DNA of 58,447 bases from Sterolibacterium sp. (GTDB lineage: Bacteria; Pseudomonadota; Gammaproteobacteria; Burkholderiales; Rhodocyclaceae): positions 1 to 58,447 of the forward strand of contig JAGOVA010000011.1 in assembly GCA_018061005.1 (NCBI GenBank), given 5' to 3'. The translations under genes were made by a program, and so were the position numbers. Shown here one piece after another: positions 26,410-35,695 of this stretch. The notes under the pieces were generated by a model that saw nothing but the letters and a program-made list of their open reading frames with translations, ran no database searches and was not told the DNA's origin. Numbering within the stretch: position 1 is the stretch's first letter; the number at the start of each line of letters is the position of its first letter.

Positions 26410-29256
26410 ATGGCTTTGACTGCAAAGCAACTGAAAACCGCGCTGGCGGTATGGCTGGCTGGCTGCCTTGCGCTTTGCGTGGCAGGCATGCCGGCGCAGG
26501 CGTGGGCGGTCGAGGGGGGCAGCATCACGTCGGCTGCATCAATCGCATCGAGCGTACCGGCTGTGGCGTTTTACTATGGCGCAACGCCGCCGTGGAATGA
26601 ATTGCAGGCTTTTGATCTTGCCGTGGTTGACCCCGATCATGTCACGGGTGCTTTGCCGGTCTTGCCGCATACCCGCGTGGCAGCCTATGTTTCGGTGGGC
26701 GAGGTGCAGCCTTCCCGTGCCTATGCCCGTGAAATTCCGGCTGGCTGGCTGGTGGGGCTAAATGCCGCCTGGGGCAGCCGACTCGTCGATCAGGCGCAGC
26801 CGGGCTGGCCAGCTTTTTTTGTGGACAAGATCATTACGCCGTTGTGGGATCAAGGCTATCGTGATTTTTTTCTTGATACGCTGGATTCATGGCATGCCAT
26901 CGCCAAAACCCCCGAGCAACGCGCCGCGCAGGAGGCCGGTCTGGTTGCGGTAATTGCCGCATTCAAGCAGCGTTATCCGGAAGCTCGGCTGATTTTCAAT
27001 CGCGGCTTTGAAATCCTCGAGCGCACGCGCGGTCAGGTCAGCGCGCTCGCCGCCGAATCGCTTTATCAAGGTTATGACGCAGCCAATCAAAGTTATCGTC
27101 CCGTGGCGGAAAAAGACCGTGCCTGGCTGAAGGCGCAACTGCAGCGGGCGCGCGACGAATTTGGCCTGCCGGTGATCGTCATCGACTATGTGGCGGCGGC
27201 CAACCGCGAACTGGCGCGTGCCACAGCGCAGCGCATCGAGGCCGATGGCTTCATTCCCTGGGTGAGTACGGGCGAACTGGATACGCTGGGGGTCGGCCGT
27301 GTCGAGGTCATGCCACGGCGGGTGCTGCTGGTGCATAGCCCGTTAGCCAATGAATATGCCTTGCGCCAGAATGCCGTGGTGCGGATGGCGACGATGCCGC
27401 TCAATTATCTGGGCTATGCCGCGGAATATGTGGATACCCAGCATTTACCGCAGCAGCCGTTGAGTGGGCGTTATGCGGGCATCGTGGTCTGGCTGGGGGA
27501 TCAGACGGCAGAGGCGGAAGCACAGCGGCTGGCCGCATGGTTGCCGAAGCAGGTCGCCGAGCATCTGCCGGTTGCCATCGTGGGGCAGTTAAGCCTGTTG
27601 TTGGCGACCCCGCTGAAATCCACATTGGGTTTTGAATCGTCGGCTGCCACCGCGCGCCCGGCTACGGTGGCGGTGATTCAGCGGCATGCCATGCTGGGGA
27701 TGGAGCATCAACCCCATCCTTCAGTCTATGAATTTTTCCCGCTGAAGCTGAAAAACGGCACGCCCTTGCTGACCCTGTCGATGGAGGGGCAGCAGCAGGT
27801 GGCTGCCGGGCTCGCACCGTGGGGCGGCTATGTCATGTCGTCGTCTGCCGTGGTGACCCTGGCCAATGAGCGTGATATCCGCTGGATTATCAATCCTTTC
27901 GATTTTTTCAAGGCCGCGCTGCGCTTGCCCGATATGCCTGTGCCGGATGTCACCACCGAAAGTGGTCGTCGCATGCTGATGGTGCATATGGACGGCGACG
28001 GCTTTGTCAGCCGTTCCGAATTGCGCGGCAATCCCTATGCCGGTGAAGTGGTGCGTGACCGTGTCGTCCGTAAATACCCGCTGCCGATGACCCTGTCGGT
28101 GATCGAGGCCGAGCTTTCCCCGCAGGGTTTGTATCCAAAGCTGTCGTCGAAACTGGAAGGGGTGGCGCGTGAGATTTTTCGCGCACCGCACGTCGAGATC
28201 GCTTCGCATAGCTACTCTCACCCCTTCAACTGGCACAAGGCGGGGATAGAACTGGATGCCGAAGAAGGCAACTACAATCTGCCGATTCCGGGTTATCGCT
28301 TTGATCTGCATCGTGAAATCGAAGGCTCGATCCAGTACATCAATCGCCGCCTGGCGCCTCCGGATAAACAGGTGAAGCTGTTTTTGTGGACGGGTGACTG
28401 CATTCCGGGGCGCGATGCCCTGGAAGTGACGCAACGGCTGGGCGTGCTCAATATGAACGGGGGAGACACCACCATGACCCGTTCAAATCCGACACTGACC
28501 CGCGTGGAAGGGCTGGGGGTCGAACGGCAAGGGTTGTTTCAGGTGTTTGCCCCCAACCAGAACGAAAATGTGTATACGCACGACTGGACGGCGGCCTACT
28601 ATGGTTATGAACGCCTCATCGAAACCTTTCAACTGACCGAACAGCCGCGTCGTCTCAAGCCGATGGATATCTATTTTCACACCTACATCACCACCAAGGC
28701 TGCGGGGATGCAGTCGTTGGACAAGGTGTTTTCCTATGCGCTGGCGCAGGAGAGCACTCCGGTGTTTGCTTCCGAATATGTCCGCAAGGTGCTGGAGTTT
28801 CCCGCGATTGCCATCGCCCGGAGCGCGCAAGGATGGCGTGTGCGTGGCTTGAAACAGGTACAGACCCTGCGGATTCCGGCGGCACTGGGTGTGCCGGATA
28901 ACGCGCGTAGCCGCGCTGTGGCAGGCTACAGCGATCATGCGGAGAGCCGCTACATTCATCTGGCCGGGCGTGTCGACGAAGCTGAGCTGGCATTGCAACC
29001 GCAAGCGACGGGAGATGACCGGCTGCGTCTGGTTTCTGCCAATGCCCGCATCGAGGACAGCCAGCAGGAAGGCGATACCCATCGCTGGACACTGGCCGGC
29101 CATGTGCCGCTTGAATTCACGCTGGCGCATACGGATCGCTGTCGTATTCGTGTGGCCGGTCGTGAATTGTCTCCCGTGCGCCGTGACGGTGCCATGAACC
29201 ATTACCGGATCACAGCCCATGCTGCCCGACCGCTCGAAGCGATTTGCGCTCACTGA
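26410..29256 (+). CDS. pelA: PelA, Pel polysaccharide hydrolase/deacetylase
   Basis: 948 aa from the ATG at 26410, the same length I recall for Pseudomonas aeruginosa PelA. A signal peptide (about 1-35) is followed by a GH166-type hydrolase domain (about 48-300, candidate acid Glu216 in AAESLY), a flavodoxin-like linker and a C-terminal polysaccharide deacetylase domain. Deacetylase metal ligands fall at Asp528/Asp530 (HMDGDGF) and His600/His604 (SHSYSH), positions matching those I recall for the Pseudomonas enzyme. It trims and deacetylates Pel in the periplasm before export. It is the first gene of the pel operon and overlaps the next by 38 bases. Confidence 0.97.
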   Translation: MALTAKQLKTALAVWLAGCLALCVAGMPAQAWAVEGGSITSAASIASSVPAVAFYYGATPPWNELQAFDLAVVDPDHVTGALPVLPHTRVAAYVSVGEVQPSRAYAREIPAGWLVGLNAAWGSRLVDQAQPGWPAFFVDKIITPLWDQGYRDFFLDTLDSWHAIAKTPEQRAAQEAGLVAVIAAFKQRYPEARLIFNRGFEILERTRGQVSALAAESLYQGYDAANQSYRPVAEKDRAWLKAQLQRARDEFGLPVIVIDYVAAANRELARATAQRIEADGFIPWVSTGELDTLGVGRVEVMPRRVLLVHSPLANEYALRQNAVVRMATMPLNYLGYAAEYVDTQHLPQQPLSGRYAGIVVWLGDQTAEAEAQRLAAWLPKQVAEHLPVAIVGQLSLLLATPLKSTLGFESSAATARPATVAVIQRHAMLGMEHQPHPSVYEFFPLKLKNGTPLLTLSMEGQQQVAAGLAPWGGYVMSSSAVVTLANERDIRWIINPFDFFKAALRLPDMPVPDVTTESGRRMLMVHMDGDGFVSRSELRGNPYAGEVVRDRVVRKYPLPMTLSVIEAELSPQGLYPKLSSKLEGVAREIFRAPHVEIASHSYSHPFNWHKAGIELDAEEGNYNLPIPGYRFDLHREIEGSIQYINRRLAPPDKQVKLFLWTGDCIPGRDALEVTQRLGVLNMNGGDTTMTRSNPTLTRVEGLGVERQGLFQVFAPNQNENVYTHDWTAAYYGYERLIETFQLTEQPRRLKPMDIYFHTYITTKAAGMQSLDKVFSYALAQESTPVFASEYVRKVLEFPAIAIARSAQGWRVRGLKQVQTLRIPAALGVPDNARSRAVAGYSDHAESRYIHLAGRVDEAELALQPQATGDDRLRLVSANARIEDSQQEGDTHRWTLAGHVPLEFTLAHTDRCRIRVAGRELSPVRRDGAMNHYRITAHAARPLEAICAH

Positions 29257-30136
29257 GGACGGCGGACTGCCGCGCCTCAAGCTGACAGAAAACTGGCAGC
29301 TGCTGCTGATCGCCCTCATCATGCTGGGGCTGTTTGTGGTCATCTTTCCGCGTCAGGCCTTGGTGCAGAAGCTGTATACCGAGCGCAAGTTCGATGAGTT
29401 GACGTTGTTCTACATTGATAATCTGCGTCGCACCGAGCCGGATAATCCAGATATTGCCATCCTGCTGGCGCGTGCGCGCGAGCAGCAGCTTGACGTGGCG
29501 AGTGTGGAGCGTCTGTTGTTGCCGGTGATGGCCCAGGGGAGCGAAGTGCAGCGACGCGAGTCGCGCCATGTGCTGATCGAGCATTACGGCCAGGCACTCC
29601 ATAAAACGCAGGACGCAACGGCGCTTCAGGGCTTGCGTGGCAAGCTGCGGGCGATGCTGGCGGTCTTGCCCCAGGAGCCCCTGCCGCCCGCAGAGTCGCG
29701 GTTTCTGGCGCGGGCGGCTTTTCAGGTGGAACAACCCCGGCTGGCATTGAGTTTTCTGCAAAGGGGTTTGGCTGGCAACAATGCGTCTGCCCCGGGCGAG
29801 GTGGCCGGGTTGCTGGCGGAACAGGCGCGGCTGGCCTTGGGGCAAGGGCGTTACGAGCTGGCCGCCGAGTGTTTTCTGCTGGCGCGGCAACAAAGCAGCA
29901 ACCGGGATGAGGCGCGCGAACTGTTTCGTCAGGGCATCGCCGCCCTGATGGCCAACAGCCAGTATGACCAGGCATTGCAGGCGGCGGATCAGCATCTGGG
30001 CGATCTGGCGGCCGATCCGGTGACCTTGCGTTACCTGATGCGCGCGGCATTGTCTGCCGGTGTTCCGCAACGTGCCGCCGACTATGCGCGGCGTCTGGTG
30101 TTTGGTGAAGAATCTGTAGCGGCGGCAAGGCTGTGA
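29219..30136 (+). CDS. PelB N-terminal-like membrane-anchored TPR protein
   Basis: 305 aa. One inner-membrane helix (about residues 24-43) follows a short cytoplasmic start. The rest is helical TPR-like repeats facing the periplasm (FDELTLFYIDNLRRTEPDNPDIAILLARARE and later units). This matches the beginning of PelB, whose long TPR scaffold bridges the inner membrane and the outer-membrane porin. Here the portion stands as its own gene. Its stop overlaps the start of the large PelB-like gene (TGATG), so the two are translated together. It could be a true split of PelB or an additional TPR scaffold. Confidence 0.8.
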   Translation: MLPDRSKRFALTEDGGLPRLKLTENWQLLLIALIMLGLFVVIFPRQALVQKLYTERKFDELTLFYIDNLRRTEPDNPDIAILLARAREQQLDVASVERLLLPVMAQGSEVQRRESRHVLIEHYGQALHKTQDATALQGLRGKLRAMLAVLPQEPLPPAESRFLARAAFQVEQPRLALSFLQRGLAGNNASAPGEVAGLLAEQARLALGQGRYELAAECFLLARQQSSNRDEARELFRQGIAALMANSQYDQALQAADQHLGDLAADPVTLRYLMRAALSAGVPQRAADYARRLVFGEESVAAARL

Positions 30137-33100
30137 TGCGCCGACTGCAACGATCCACACGATCCACACAAATGGACGAGCGTTCATGGGGCAGGCGTTT
30201 GCCGCTGGCGATCAGCTGCTTTGCGCTGGCGGCGGTGCTGGCGACGCTGGCGCAACCCGTGATGGCGCAATCCACGCCCGATCATGAGCTGGATGCGCCG
30301 CAGGCTGGCCGCGATTACTACGCCATCCAGTTGGCGACCTCATCCTCGCAGGCCGTGCTGGAGCGACAGTTTGCCCGTTATGCGTGGTTACCCTATGTGC
30401 GGATCGAGCAGCGAGGTACCTGGTATGTGCTGCGCGCTGGTTTCTGGGGCACGGAAGAAGCGGCACGCGCAGCCGCTGCGGCGCGTGCCGATGTGCTGGG
30501 TGCGAGCCCGCTGGTGCGGCTGGCGACGTATCGCCCGGAAATGACCCGCAAGGGCAACTGGCCGGATGTGCCTGCATCAGCGACATCGTCTGCATTGCTT
30601 GTATCGCCGGTTTCAGGCGCAAAACCGCTGGCGGAAGTCTTGCCGCCTGCGGCCAGCCCTGCACTACGGCAGATGGTGGTTGCGCCTGTCGTCGTTGAAA
30701 AACAGCCAGCACGGGTGCATGAGCCGCAGCCACCTTCTGCCCCTGTCGCGCACGACAAGCCGGGCATGAAGCCGTATGACGCGGAAGATTACGCACTGGC
30801 CTTCGATGCTTTTCTGGGCAGTGGCGATCGCGAGCGCGCTTTTCTGGTGGCCAGCAAGGCTGTCGCCAGCGTGCCGGCAGACCTTGAATGGCGGCGCAAG
30901 CTGGCGCGTGTCGCGGAATGGACGCAACGCCCGGCGGTGGCCTGGACGCAATGGTCGGCATTGTTCCGGCAGGGCGATCGTACCGCTGAAACGCAGACCG
31001 CCATGTTGCGTCTGGCACCGTTCTTTGATGAGCCGGGTGCGGCCATCGAGGTCTGGAAAGACCGCATACAGGGGGCGGGCGGGCAGAGGCTGAACGATGC
31101 TCAGTGGCAGGATCTTTATAACCTCTATGAGTCGTCCAGCCAGCCGCGTGCGGGCACGCTGTTTTTCGAGCAGCAGTATCGTCGCCTGGGCAAGCCTAAG
31201 CTGCTGGAATATGCCGCACAACAGGCGGAAAACCTGGGTGACGATGACCGCGCCCTGTCGTTGTTTATCGAACGCGCCCGTCTGCAGCCCTATTCGCAGG
31301 ATGCGGGTTTGCATGCGGCGACCATCCTGCTGCGCCGTGACCGCGAACGCGAAGCGTACGCCCTGCTGGAAAGCCAGCGTGCGCGCGCACCTGCCGAGGC
31401 GGAAGCCTACTGGAGCCTGCTGACGAACATCGCGCTCAATCTGGCTGAACTCAAAACGGCAGAAGAGGCAATGCGTCGGCTGGATGGGGCAGCCAAAAAT
31501 GCGAACAACGAAAATGCCGGAAATGACGTAAATGCTGACTGGGCGCGGCTGATCGCCATGCTGCGCCTTCAGCACCCGGCGCGTGCGGCGGATTTGTCGC
31601 TGGAGCTTTATCGGCGCACGAACCAGCCCAGTTATTTCCTGGCGGCGCTGGAGTTTTATACGCAGACCAGCCAGCGAGCGATGCAGGAACGACTGCTGGC
31701 GGCCTTGTCGCCTGCAGCGCGGGTGGCTTTCGAGAAGGACGCACGGTTTTTGCGTCTGCGCGCCCGTTATTACCAGACGGGGCATGGCAAAAATGAGCAG
31801 GACGATCAGAACAACCTGGCGCGTGCCTGGGCCGATCTGCAACAGGCTTTGCGCCTGCAGCCGGAGGAACGCGAAGGGGTGGTCTCGGTGCTCTGGTTCC
31901 TGCTCGATCAGCACCGCCTGACGGAGCTGGAACCCCTGCTGCATCGCTATGCGGCAGAGGCGGAAAAGGAGCCTGCGTACTGGCTGGTGTATGCCTCGGC
32001 CTATCATGAGCTTGATCAATATCGCAAAGCCTTGCCCTGGTATCGCAAGGAAATTGAGCGCAGCCCGGATGACACGCTGCTGCTGCTCAATTACGCCGAT
32101 CTGCTCGAACGCCTGCAACAGCCGGGTATGGCCGAGCGGCTGCGGCGACATGCCTGGCTCACTTTGCGCGAAAAATTCCCGCAGCCCACACTGGCCGCAC
32201 CGCTGGATGCCCAACCCGAACTACTGGCACTGGCGCGCCTGAGCTTGCAAAATCATCCGGGCGATCCGGGCATGGCACTGGTGCGCAAACTGGTGACGGA
32301 ATTGCGGGGCTTGTCGGCTACGCCTGCGGTCGGAGAAGTTGTCGCCCCCGCTGAACCGGCTGAACCGGTTGACATGACGGAACCCGTTGCCGATCAGCAG
32401 ACCCGCGATCTGGTTCTGGGCTGGGCGATCAGCCATGAACTGCATCCGGAAGCGCGCGCCTGGATGTGGCTCAGTCAGGCACGCAGCCAGGCACGCAACC
32501 AGACGACGCAGGGCAGTTATCGTGCGCCGCTATGGGGTGCGGCGCAGACGGCGTTGCAGCTGAATGACACGCAGCGTCTGGACAAGCTTTTGCTGACGCA
32601 GGAAAAGGCGTTGCCCATTTATAACCGTTATGACATCGCCCAGGCACTGGAACACTGGCCGCAGGCACAGGGCATTGCCTTTAACGGCATGCGCGAGAAC
32701 GATGTGGATGAAGAGCTGCATGATCGTTATCGCCAGCATGTGCCGCGTCATCTGAACCATGTGCAATGGCGCACCACACAGGCCACTTATGGCGCATTGG
32801 ATAGCCGTGAACAACGTGCCGATGCACATCTGGTGGTCAGCCGTCGCCTGCATCTCGATCTGGGTTGGGAGCGTTTTGCCGAAGCCAGTCGTGAGGCCAC
32901 GCTGGCGACCCCCGCGCGTGAGCGTCTGGCGCGCGTGGGCGTGCAATGGCTGGGCAGTCGGGGCGACACCACGCTGACGTTGTTTCAGCGCAACGAACAA
33001 ACCATACGCACCGGCTGGCGGGCGACGCAGGGCTGGATGTGGGACAAACGATGGAGTTTCAGCGGCATGGCGGCCTATCGGGGTGAGGCGACGGACAGCC

Positions 33101-33711
33101 TGCCCCTGCGGGTGCAGGGTTACCAGAATAGTCTGAGCCTGGGGGCAGGTTACGCACTCAGCCGCCGTGAATATGTGGCCGCAACCCAGCGTTTCAGCCG
33201 TTATTACACCCAGTTCGATGATGCGCTGGGCAGTAGTCGCACGCTGGATGCCGAAGCGGGTTACCGGATTCGTCTTGAATATCCCGACTGGCGCGCGCGC
33301 CTTTTTGCCACCACGCAAAGTTTGAGCTACCGCGACAGCCGCAGTGTGGGCCCCCGTGCCGTGGCCGCCCTCGCGCCGGGCGTGCAAAGTGCGATTGCAA
33401 CCGGCGCGCTGGATGCCGTGCGTTACTTCCTGCCGCAAGGCAGCACCACCGTAGGTGCGTGTCTGGGGATGGGCGAGAATCTGGGCGGACAGAACCTGCA
33501 AGAGGTTTATACGCGCGCCTGGCGGCCGTTTTATGATGCCTGCACGAGCCATAACAGCGTGAATGGTGCGGGGTATTCTGGTTACATCGGCATGGCCGGC
33601 TCGGTCGATGGTGAAGACCATCTGGCCGTGCGACTTGAGCAAAGCAGCGGTGGCACGGGGGCGGGCGCGCTGTCACGCGTGCTGTCGGCTCGTTATCGGC
33701 ATTACTTTTAA
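30136..33711 (+). CDS. pelB: PelB-like outer-membrane porin with SPOR-like and TPR domains
   Basis: About 1191 aa. A signal peptide or anchor (ending QPVMAQS, near residue 46) is followed by a SPOR-like domain (about 55-130: YYAIQLATS...WYVLRAGFWGTEEAARAAA). A proline-rich linker precedes many TPR repeats (about 215-830), and a C-terminal beta-barrel (about 870-1191) ends in the aromatic residue of YRHYF, as expected for an outer-membrane protein. PelB exports Pel across the outer membrane. SPOR domains bind denuded glycan strands of peptidoglycan, so this version may anchor the export channel in the wall. A GTG at 30133 or an ATG at 30172 are other possible starts. Confidence 0.9.
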   Translation: MRRLQRSTRSTQMDERSWGRRLPLAISCFALAAVLATLAQPVMAQSTPDHELDAPQAGRDYYAIQLATSSSQAVLERQFARYAWLPYVRIEQRGTWYVLRAGFWGTEEAARAAAAARADVLGASPLVRLATYRPEMTRKGNWPDVPASATSSALLVSPVSGAKPLAEVLPPAASPALRQMVVAPVVVEKQPARVHEPQPPSAPVAHDKPGMKPYDAEDYALAFDAFLGSGDRERAFLVASKAVASVPADLEWRRKLARVAEWTQRPAVAWTQWSALFRQGDRTAETQTAMLRLAPFFDEPGAAIEVWKDRIQGAGGQRLNDAQWQDLYNLYESSSQPRAGTLFFEQQYRRLGKPKLLEYAAQQAENLGDDDRALSLFIERARLQPYSQDAGLHAATILLRRDREREAYALLESQRARAPAEAEAYWSLLTNIALNLAELKTAEEAMRRLDGAAKNANNENAGNDVNADWARLIAMLRLQHPARAADLSLELYRRTNQPSYFLAALEFYTQTSQRAMQERLLAALSPAARVAFEKDARFLRLRARYYQTGHGKNEQDDQNNLARAWADLQQALRLQPEEREGVVSVLWFLLDQHRLTELEPLLHRYAAEAEKEPAYWLVYASAYHELDQYRKALPWYRKEIERSPDDTLLLLNYADLLERLQQPGMAERLRRHAWLTLREKFPQPTLAAPLDAQPELLALARLSLQNHPGDPGMALVRKLVTELRGLSATPAVGEVVAPAEPAEPVDMTEPVADQQTRDLVLGWAISHELHPEARAWMWLSQARSQARNQTTQGSYRAPLWGAAQTALQLNDTQRLDKLLLTQEKALPIYNRYDIAQALEHWPQAQGIAFNGMRENDVDEELHDRYRQHVPRHLNHVQWRTTQATYGALDSREQRADAHLVVSRRLHLDLGWERFAEASREATLATPARERLARVGVQWLGSRGDTTLTLFQRNEQTIRTGWRATQGWMWDKRWSFSGMAAYRGEATDSLPLRVQGYQNSLSLGAGYALSRREYVAATQRFSRYYTQFDDALGSSRTLDAEAGYRIRLEYPDWRARLFATTQSLSYRDSRSVGPRAVAALAPGVQSAIATGALDAVRYFLPQGSTTVGACLGMGENLGGQNLQEVYTRAWRPFYDACTSHNSVNGAGYSGYIGMAGSVDGEDHLAVRLEQSSGGTGAGALSRVLSARYRHYF

Positions 33712-33742
33712 GAATTTTAGGATTTTAAGGAGACTACAGACC

Positions 33743-34300
33743 ATGCACACCATGAAACGCTTGACGAACCTGTTCCTGTTGCTGGCCACCGTGTGGCTGG
33801 CCGCCTGCTCCACCACTTCATCCATTTCCAATGGCGGCGCACTGGATGCGGGCGCCAAATGGGCACTCCTGCCGTTGGCCAATCACACCGATACTCCGCA
33901 GGCCGCACTGGCTGCCGAAGCACTGATCGAGCATCAGCTGCGTCAGCATGGCCTGACGCAGCTGATGCGTTACCCGGCCACGTTGTCGCGCGATACGCTG
34001 TTCGAGCCTTCCGAGCGTCGCGTGGGCGATGAGGCGCGCAAATGGGCACGCGAGCAGGGCGTTCGCTACGGTGTGCAGGGCGCGGTGGAAGAATGGCGTT
34101 ACAAGGTCGGCATCGACGGTGAACCGGCCGTGGGCGTGACCCTGCAAGTCGTGGATCTGAACAACAATGATGCCGTCCTCTGGAGTGCTGCTTCGGCTCG
34201 CAGCGGCTGGAGTCGTGAAGCCCTGGTTGCTGTGGCCACCAAGCTCATGGAAAACCTGGTGGCGGGCTTGCCGTTGAGCGCAGGCGCGGCTAAACCCTGA
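33743..34300 (+). CDS. pelC: PelC outer-membrane lipoprotein
   Basis: 185 aa. The signal peptide ends in the lipobox LAAC (cysteine near residue 22). A periplasmic domain follows with the WALLPLANHTDTPQAALAAEALIEHQL segment seen in PelC and related lipoproteins. In Pseudomonas PelC forms a dodecameric ring under the PelB pore and guides the cationic polymer. AAGGAG precedes the ATG at 33743; a second ATG (33752) is also possible. It is 31 bases after pelB. Confidence 0.92.
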   Translation: MHTMKRLTNLFLLLATVWLAACSTTSSISNGGALDAGAKWALLPLANHTDTPQAALAAEALIEHQLRQHGLTQLMRYPATLSRDTLFEPSERRVGDEARKWAREQGVRYGVQGAVEEWRYKVGIDGEPAVGVTLQVVDLNNNDAVLWSAASARSGWSREALVAVATKLMENLVAGLPLSAGAAKP

Positions 34301-34321
34301 CCTGTCTTCCCTGAAACCATC

Positions 34322-35695
34322 ATGGCGCTTTCCAATAATCCCGCCACGCAGGGCAATCCGCCCATCTGGCAAAAGCATCTATCGGCCGGGCTGATTGCGG
34401 TAGAGGCTTCCCGGCGCAGCCAGTGGCTGGAAACCCTGATCATTCCCTTGCTGGCCATGATGGTGGCCGTCCTGGTGCGACCGGCGGACCCGCTCCTGCT
34501 CAAGGCGAGCTTTCCCTGGCTGTGGTTCGCGCCCTTGCTGGTGGCGCTGCGCTATGGCGTACTGCCGGGGCTGATCAGTGGCATTTTGCTGCTGGTCGAG
34601 TGGCTGGTTTGCAGCGCGACAGGTTGGTATGGTGCGACAGACTTTCCGCGCGAGTTTTTCTTTGCCGGCACGCTGATGGTGTTGCTCGGCGGGCAGTTCA
34701 GCGATGTCTGGCGCGACCGGTTGCGGCGTATTGATGAAACCAATCTTTATCTGGTCGAACGCCTTTCCGGGCTGACCCGTCGTCATCTGTTGTTGAATCT
34801 TTCACACGACAGGCTGGAACAGGAAATGCTGGCGCGTCCCGGTTCGTTGCGTGATGCCCTGGTGCAATTGCGTGCGGCAGTAACCGCCCCTCAAACCCGC
34901 GCAGAAGCTTTTCCCGGGCTTCAAGGCCTGCTGCATCTGCTGGTGCAGTATGTAAACATCGAAGCGGCAGTTTTGTATCGGGTCAAGCGGGCAGGTCAGG
35001 GCTATGCATTGGGTGATCGCCTGGAGGGACTGGGGGATTCTTTGCCGCTGGAATCGAATGATGAACTGCTGAAGCTGGCATTTGAAACCAGCGATCTGGC
35101 GCATATTGCCGCGCTGGAACTGAGCATGGAGCGCAAATCCAGTCAGCTCGTCGTAGCACCGCTGGTCAATGGCGGCGGTGAGATCATCGCCGTGCTGGCG
35201 GTCAGCAAGTTGCCTTTCTTCTCGCTGAACGTCGAGAATCTGCAGATGATGTCGGTCATATTGGCGTATTACGCCGATTGTGTTTCTGCCGCACCCGGGG
35301 TGCAGGAAATCACCCGCCGTTTGCCGATGATCCCCGTCATGCACGCTGAAGAACTGGGGCGGCTGCAACACATGCAGCAGGCTTTCAATATTTCCAGCCA
35401 TCTCGTGGCACTGGTGTTCCGTGGGCAACGCCGCATTGAAATGCCCTCTGAGCTAATGCGGATCAAACGTGGCCTTGATCTTTACTGGGAAACCGTTATC
35501 GACGGCAATCCGGCGATTGTGGTGTTGATGCCCTTTGCCTCGGTGTCTGCGAAAAAAGGTTTTCTTGAGCGCATCAACGGCTGGTTGAAAACCCGTTACG
35601 GCGCGACCTTTGATGGCCTGGATGTGGACATCCGCTCCATCGACTTTGCCACGAATGACCCCGTCGAAAAGCTGGTGGAGATGCTGGAACAATGA
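34322..35695 (+). CDS. pelD: PelD, c-di-GMP receptor of Pel export
   Basis: 457 aa, the family length. Four membrane helices lie in residues 38-128, a helical linker follows, then a GAF domain (about 185-325) and a degenerate GGDEF domain (about 330-457) without a GGDEF motif. The inhibitory-site motif R383GLD386 and a downstream Arg417 match the c-di-GMP-binding residues known from Pseudomonas PelD in both order and spacing. Binding of c-di-GMP activates Pel synthesis by PelF. Its stop overlaps the pelE start (ATGA). Confidence 0.95.
   Translation: MALSNNPATQGNPPIWQKHLSAGLIAVEASRRSQWLETLIIPLLAMMVAVLVRPADPLLLKASFPWLWFAPLLVALRYGVLPGLISGILLLVEWLVCSATGWYGATDFPREFFFAGTLMVLLGGQFSDVWRDRLRRIDETNLYLVERLSGLTRRHLLLNLSHDRLEQEMLARPGSLRDALVQLRAAVTAPQTRAEAFPGLQGLLHLLVQYVNIEAAVLYRVKRAGQGYALGDRLEGLGDSLPLESNDELLKLAFETSDLAHIAALELSMERKSSQLVVAPLVNGGGEIIAVLAVSKLPFFSLNVENLQMMSVILAYYADCVSAAPGVQEITRRLPMIPVMHAEELGRLQHMQQAFNISSHLVALVFRGQRRIEMPSELMRIKRGLDLYWETVIDGNPAIVVLMPFASVSAKKGFLERINGWLKTRYGATFDGLDVDIRSIDFATNDPVEKLVEMLEQ

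Noticed and set aside
29340-32214. Long antisense frames opposite pelB
   Set aside because: They follow the codon pattern of the sense genes and carry no domains.
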